From assembly GCF_003814705.1 (NCBI RefSeq), contig NZ_RKRA01000001.1, positions 1,240,001 through 1,304,000 of the forward strand: 64,000 bases of DNA, in the 5' to 3' direction. Positions 59,815 through 64,000 of this stretch are shown piece by piece. A model generated the notes under the pieces. That model was not told the DNA's origin, did no database searches, and saw nothing but the letters and a program-made list of their open reading frames with translations. The stretch is from Georgenia muralis (GTDB lineage: Bacteria > Actinomycetota > Actinomycetes > Actinomycetales > Actinomycetaceae). The first letter of the stretch is position 1. Every line of letters starts with the position of its first letter. A program made the position numbers and the translations under genes.

Positions 59815-59958
59815 ACCTCGACGGGTAGAGCCTTGCACCCGTCGTCAGGCATCCCGGCTCGCCGCCGGCACGAGACCGACGGCCCACGGTTGCGGGTCAG
59901 CGCCGGACTTGGACCGGCTTCCCCCGATGATGGGCTGCTCGCAGTGTAGGCGGTGGCG
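59815..59958 (-). ncRNA. Cobalamin riboswitch
   Basis: On the minus strand the AdoCbl-riboswitch core is readable: CGGGGGAAGCCGGTCCAAGT, then CCGGCGCTGACCCGCAACCG and GAGCCGGGATGCCTGACGAC, a fit to the family pattern GGGAA-CCGGTG-n-TCCGG-CTG-CCCGCAACxGT and B12 box. It ends about 100 nt before the ATG of the DUF4430 gene. B12 binding would shut off the uptake operon. Confidence 0.85.
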
Positions 59959-60044
59959 CCCCGCGCGAGGTGGCCCAAGGACCTAGGTCCCTCCAGGATC
60001 GGTGTGCGTGCCGTGCGGGAGCCGCTCGGTGGGATGCTGGGCCC

Positions 60045-60596
60045 GTGGCACGCATCTACACCGGCACCGGTGACGACGGCACGACCGGCCTGTTCCTCGG
60101 TGGCCGGGTGTCCAAGTCGGACGTCCTCGTGGAGGCGTACGGCGACGTCGACGAGCTCGCCGCGGTCCTCGGGGTGGCCCGGGCGGCCTGCCCGGACGAG
60201 CGCCTCGCCGTCGTGGTCCTGGAGCTCCAGCGCGAGCTGTTCGTCGTCGGCGCGGACCTCGCCACCCACCCCGACCGGCGTCACCACCTCCAGGACGGCG
60301 TCTCCCGCGTCACCGAGGAGATGGTCGTCGGCCTGGAGGAGCTCATCGACGCCGAGGTCGCCGCGCGTCCGCTGCGCCCGGTGTTCGTCGTGCCGGGCGC
60401 GACCGTGCCGTCCGCGGCGATCGACCAGGCCCGCGCCGTCGCGCGTCGCGCCGAGCGGCACGTGCTCGCCGCCGCCGGGGCGGGGCACGACGTCAGCGAG
60501 CACGTCCGGCTCTACCTCAACCGGCTCTCCGACCTGCTGTTCGTCCTGGCCCGCGCCGCCGCCGGGGACGCCGAGGAGCCCGCCAGCCACGACTGA
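60045..60596 (+). CDS. PduO-type cob(I)alamin adenosyltransferase
   Basis: A 183-residue protein with a GTG start (VARIYTGTGDDGTTGLFLGG). The TGxGDxGxT motif binds ATP, and DELAAVLGVARAACPDERLA, PSAAIDQARAVARRAERHVL and LYLNRLSDLLFVLARAAAG complete the five-helix family pattern. It makes adenosylcobalamin, the cofactor of NrdJ. It is divergent from the riboswitch operon with about 90 bp between. Confidence 0.93.
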   Translation: MARIYTGTGDDGTTGLFLGGRVSKSDVLVEAYGDVDELAAVLGVARAACPDERLAVVVLELQRELFVVGADLATHPDRRHHLQDGVSRVTEEMVVGLEELIDAEVAARPLRPVFVVPGATVPSAAIDQARAVARRAERHVLAAAGAGHDVSEHVRLYLNRLSDLLFVLARAAAGDAEEPASHD

Positions 60597-60694
60597 CGGG
60601 GCCGGCGGAGCCGTTCGCGAACGACCCGCCGCAGCGGCCGCGCGGGGAGCTCGACCGCGGCGCCTCGGCCGGGCCGGTCCCGCGAGCTCCGCCC

Positions 60695-62192
60695 TCAGAC
60701 CAGGGCCGAGGTCCCCGTGACGAGGTCGGAGCAGGTGCGCCGGGGCCCGGCGGGGTCCGCCGGGTCGGTGAGCGTCACGGTGGCGCGCGCCGCGGCCAGG
60801 TCCGCCTCGAGGACGGCGCGGTGGCCGCCGTCGGACCACGTCATCGTCACGACCGGACCGTCGCCGCCCGTGACGCACGCGCCCTGGAACGCGGGGTGGG
60901 TGTTGCGCACCCGGACGAGGTCCAGCAGGGCGCGCACGACCGGCCGTTCGAGACCGGCGGTGATCTCCTCGGGCGTGTAGTGGTGCCGGTTGATGTCCCG
61001 CCCGACGCCCGTCCGGGCGAGGAGGTCCATCGTTCGTGCCGGCGAGCAGGCCGACGTAGTAGATCTGCGGGATGCCGGGGGTGAAGAGCTGGACGGCGCG
61101 CGCCAGGAGGTAGGCGGCGTCGTCGCGGCCGAGCGCGTCGTAGTAGGTGCAGTTGACCTGGTAGACGTCGACGTTGGAGGCCGCCCAGCCGGTGGCCTGG
61201 CGCGAGCGCCCCTCGGAGCGCTCGTGGATGCCCTCGACGAGGGCGTCGACCTCGTCGGGCGTGAGCAGGCCCGGCCGGCCGGGCTCGATCTGGTCGGGGC
61301 CGACGTCGACGACGCCGATGCCGTCGTGGGTGTCGAGCACCGTGACGGCGTTGGTGGGTCGCACGTCGAGCCAGCGTCGCAGGGCTGCGCCGTCGCCGGT
61401 GTAGAGCGAGTGCAGCAGCAGCGGTGGCAGGGCGAAGTCGTAGACGCGGTCCACCCGGGCCGCGATGGCCACCTGTCGCTCGAAGTGGCTGTGGATCTCC
61501 ACGAGGACCTCCGCACCGAGCGCCCGGGCCCGGGCGGTGAGGTCGTCGATGAAGGCGAAGGTGTGATCGGTCATGAACGACGACGTCCCGGCGGTCTTGA
61601 CCGCGTACCCGACGGCGTCGAGCCGGACCATGGTCACCCCACCGGCCGTGAGCGCACCGAGGACGCGGTCGAGGTAGGCCTGGCCGGCCGGGTGGGACAG
61701 GTCGAGGTCGATCTGCTGAGAGGTGAAGGTCGTCCAGACGAGGCGACGGCGTCCCCCGAGCGTCATGGGGGTGAAGGGCAGGCCGGGGCGTGGGCGGTAG
61801 ATCCCGGCGAGCTCGTCCTCGTCCGCGCCGTCGGGGTAGACGGCCGACATCGTGAGGAACATCCCGGCGTGCGGGGAGTCGTCGCCCCGGGCGAGCACGT
61901 CCTGGAACTCCGCGGAGCCGGCCGAGACGTGGTTGACGATGAGGTCGGCCATGAGGGTGTAGCGCGCGGCGAAGGCGCGCACGTCGTCCCAGCCGCCCAT
62001 GCGCGGGTCCACCGCCGTGTGGTCGACGGGGTCGAACCCGGCGTCGGCGCCGTCGTAGGGGGTGAAGAACGGTAGGAGGTGCACCCCCTCGAAGACGTCC
62101 GCGAGCGGGCCGTCGAGCAGGTCGAGCAGGCCTGCGACCGAGCCGCCGAAGCGGTCGGCGTAGGCGATGAGCTGGACACCGGGCTTCCCCAT
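60695..62192 (-). pseudogene. Sucrose phosphorylase (GH13), frameshifted
   Basis: Two frames join to about 499 codons. The first, from the ATG at 62192 (RBS AGAGGAGACGC), runs MGKPGVQLIAYADRFGGSVA through the nucleophile region TMVRLDAVGYAVKTAGTSSF, EVLVEIHSHFERQV and TVLDTHDGIGVVDVGPDQIE to YYVGLLAGTND. The family's next residues MDLLARTGVGRDINRHHYTP are in another frame, with the shift at 61029-61034 (AACGATGGAC: two bases short or one extra). Intact, it would convert sucrose and phosphate to glucose-1-phosphate and fructose. It may be a recent mutation or a sequencing error. Confidence 0.85.
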
Positions 62193-62336
62193 GGCTGCGT
62201 CTCCTCTGACGACGGGCTCGACCTGCTGTGCCCGCGGTGGGCGGGGCACGGGACGGGTGCTTGCCGCACCAGTCTTGCGCGAACCGGCCGCGGCGTCCCG
62301 GGGACCACGCGCCAGGGACGGCCCGGGGTGGCCGGA

Positions 62337-62352
62337 TCGTGCCATGGCACGA
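62337..62352. promoter_or_regulatory. Perfect 16-bp palindrome, LacI-type operator candidate
   Basis: TCGTGCCATGGCACGA lies 145 bp upstream of the sucrose phosphorylase start and 118 bp upstream of the protease start. Sugar-phosphorylase genes are commonly controlled by LacI repressors that bind such even palindromes; no LacI gene is in the window. Confidence 0.55.
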
Positions 62353-62469
62353 AGAGGTCAAGCGGGAACCGCATGCGGCTACAGACAAACGGACATCCGG
62401 GCGCATTGAATACCGGAACCTGTCGTCCCCGACAACCTGTGCCGTCTCTTGACCGTAGGAGATCCATCG

Positions 62470-64000
62470 ATGTCAGCCTCTTCCAGGTCGCGCCGGCGCG
62501 CAGCAGCCGCCGCGGCCACCCTCGGAGTCGTCCTCGCGGCGCTCCCCACCGCCGCGAGCGCCGGCTACCTGCCGGCCGTCGCGGCCCCTGCCGGGCTCAC
62601 CCTCACCGGCACCGCCGACACCGGGCTCACCGAGCTCGCCGAGGACTCCGCGTTCGAGGACGGCGCCTACGTCGTCGTCATGGACGACGCCCCCGTCGCC
62701 GCCTACACCGGCGGCGTCGCGGGCTACGCGGCGACCAGGCCGGCCGCCGGGGAGAAGTTCGACCCCACGACCGCCGCCGCGAACCGCTACCGCGGCCTGC
62801 TGCAGAAGGAGCAGGAGCGCGTCATCGCGGCCACGGGCGTGGAGGCGCGTCAGCGGTTCACCGACACGGTCAGCGGCTTCTCGGCCACCCTGACCGCCGC
62901 GCAGGCCGAGGCGCTCGCCAAGCAGCCCGGGGTTCTCGGGGTCACCCCCGACGACCTCATGCAGCCCGACACGGCGGTCTCGCCCGACGTCCTGGGTCTC
63001 TCCGGCGAGGACGGCGTGTGGGAGCGGCTCGGCGGCGTGGAGAACCTCCGTGGCGGCGCGGGCTCCGGCGTCGTCGTCGGGATCATCGACTCCGGCATCC
63101 GGCCCGAGCACCCCTCCTTCGCCGACCTCGGCCTGCGCGCCGCCCCCGCCACGGGCTGGCGGGGCGCGTGCGAGACCGGGGAGGAGGAGGACTTCTCCTG
63201 CTCGGACAAGCTCGTCGGCGCCCGGTTCTACGCCGAGACCTTCGCGGCGAACAACGACCTCGCCGAGTACGAGAGCCTGTCCCCGCTCGACGTGGACGGT
63301 CACGGCACCCACACCGCCAGCACCGCGGCCGGCAACGCCGGCGTCGAGGCGGTCATCGACGGCGTGAGCTACGGCGAGATCTCCGGCATGGCCCCGGCCG
63401 CCCAGGTGGCGGCCTACAAGGTCTGCTGGGACTCCACGACCGGGGGCGGCTGCTACGGCAGCGACTCCGTCGCCGCCATCGAGGACGCGGTCGCCGACGG
63501 CGTCGACGTCCTCAACTTCTCCATCAGCGGCACCCTGACCAACGTCCTCGACCCCGTCGAGCTGGCCTTCCTCGGCGCCGCCGAGGCCGGCGTCTTCGTC
63601 GCCGCCTCCGCGGGCAACAGCGGCCCCGGCGTCTCGACCGTGGCGCACCCGTCGCCGTGGATCACCACCGTGGCCGCCTCGACCCACAACGTCATGGAGG
63701 CCACCCTCGTCACCGGCGACGGGCAGCGCTACATCGGCGCCTCCGTCCAGGGCGAGATCACCACCGACACCCAGATGGTCGTCTCCGAGGACATCCCCGC
63801 GGACGGCGCGAGCGTCGCGGACGCCGGGCTGTGCGTGCCCGGCTCGCTCGACCCGACCGGCGCAGCAGGGAAGATCGTGGTCTGCGACCGTGGCGTCATC
63901 GCCCGCGTCGACAAGAGCGCGGCGGTCGAGCAGGCCGGCGGCGTCGGCATGGTCCAGCTCAACGTCACCGAGAGCTCGCTCGACGCCGACATCCACGCCG
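62470..64000 (+). CDS. Secreted subtilisin-like serine protease (S8), C-terminus off window
   Basis: The frame is open from the ATG at 62470 (after GTAGGAGATCCATCG) to the window edge, about 510 residues. A signal peptide (SRRRAAAAAATLGVVLAALP) and an I9 propeptide (AYVVVMDDAPVAAYTGGVAG) precede the catalytic domain: Asp in VVVGIIDSGIRPEHPSF, His in DVDGHGTHTASTAAGNAG. GVFVAASAGNSGPGVST holds the oxyanion Asn, and a PA domain insert follows (GKIVVCDRGVIARVDKSAAV). The catalytic Ser lies beyond the edge. This is the extracellular subtilase layout with a PA domain, probably over 900 residues long. Confidence 0.92.
   Translation, partial: MSASSRSRRRAAAAAATLGVVLAALPTAASAGYLPAVAAPAGLTLTGTADTGLTELAEDSAFEDGAYVVVMDDAPVAAYTGGVAGYAATRPAAGEKFDPTTAAANRYRGLLQKEQERVIAATGVEARQRFTDTVSGFSATLTAAQAEALAKQPGVLGVTPDDLMQPDTAVSPDVLGLSGEDGVWERLGGVENLRGGAGSGVVVGIIDSGIRPEHPSFADLGLRAAPATGWRGACETGEEEDFSCSDKLVGARFYAETFAANNDLAEYESLSPLDVDGHGTHTASTAAGNAGVEAVIDGVSYGEISGMAPAAQVAAYKVCWDSTTGGGCYGSDSVAAIEDAVADGVDVLNFSISGTLTNVLDPVELAFLGAAEAGVFVAASAGNSGPGVSTVAHPSPWITTVAASTHNVMEATLVTGDGQRYIGASVQGEITTDTQMVVSEDIPADGASVADAGLCVPGSLDPTGAAGKIVVCDRGVIARVDKSAAVEQAGGVGMVQLNVTESSLDADIHA

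Overview
This window comes from a high-GC actinobacterium, most likely Micrococcales (Georgenia/Cellulomonas-like; this placement is inference). The signs are GC-rich third codon positions, frequent GTG starts, 4-bp ATGA/GTGA gene overlaps, leaderless promoters, a GAF-ANTAR regulator, a DUF222-HNH protein and a B12-dependent ribonucleotide reductase. I saw no rRNA, tRNA or CRISPR array.

Layout. 1-4.5 kb is chromosomal: an Old Yellow Enzyme (cut by the window edge), a Rieske-tailed FAD oxidoreductase, a ferredoxin-like protein, and a divergent EamA exporter/MarR regulator pair with a double operator. About 4.76-21.93 kb is a 17-kb integrated mobilizable element. Its two ends share a 25-bp core that encodes the active-site motif of a DUF255 thioredoxin-domain gene (YyaL/SPATA20 family). 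The left copy of that gene is a truncated host 5' end. The right copy is full length, but its first ~46 codons, RBS and upstream region come from the element. The element carries an AbiE-like toxin-antitoxin pair, an unusual coupled pair (TauD-fold dioxygenase plus HEPN/zinc-ribbon protein), two excisionase-like proteins, an Xre regulator, a MobF relaxase, a type I restriction operon (hsdM-hsdS-OLD nuclease-hsdR) and a tyrosine integrase. No type IV secretion genes are visible, so it looks mobilizable rather than self-transmissible.

From 21.9 to 50.2 kb the chromosome resumes with housekeeping, stress and transport genes: STAS and GAF-ANTAR proteins, YihY, a PQQ-type sugar dehydrogenase lipoprotein, a zinc alcohol dehydrogenase, a nucleotidyltransferase, an alpha/beta hydrolase, a YbdK-type ligase, an ECF sigma factor with a membrane partner, patatin, threonine dehydratase, a string of overlapping micro-ORFs, CYTH, an acyltransferase, DUF429 (apparently frameshifted), cold-shock protein, two cation diffusion facilitators, OsmC and an ACT-domain membrane protein.

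50.2-60.6 kb is a vitamin B12 neighbourhood: adenosylcobalamin-dependent ribonucleotide reductase NrdJ behind paired NrdR-like boxes, a cobalamin riboswitch controlling a surface DUF4430 (transcobalamin-like) protein plus ECF transporter T, A and S subunits, and a divergent PduO-type cobalamin adenosyltransferase. Together they would capture, import and activate B12 next to the enzyme that needs it. The window ends with a frameshifted sucrose phosphorylase and the first two thirds of a secreted subtilisin-like protease.
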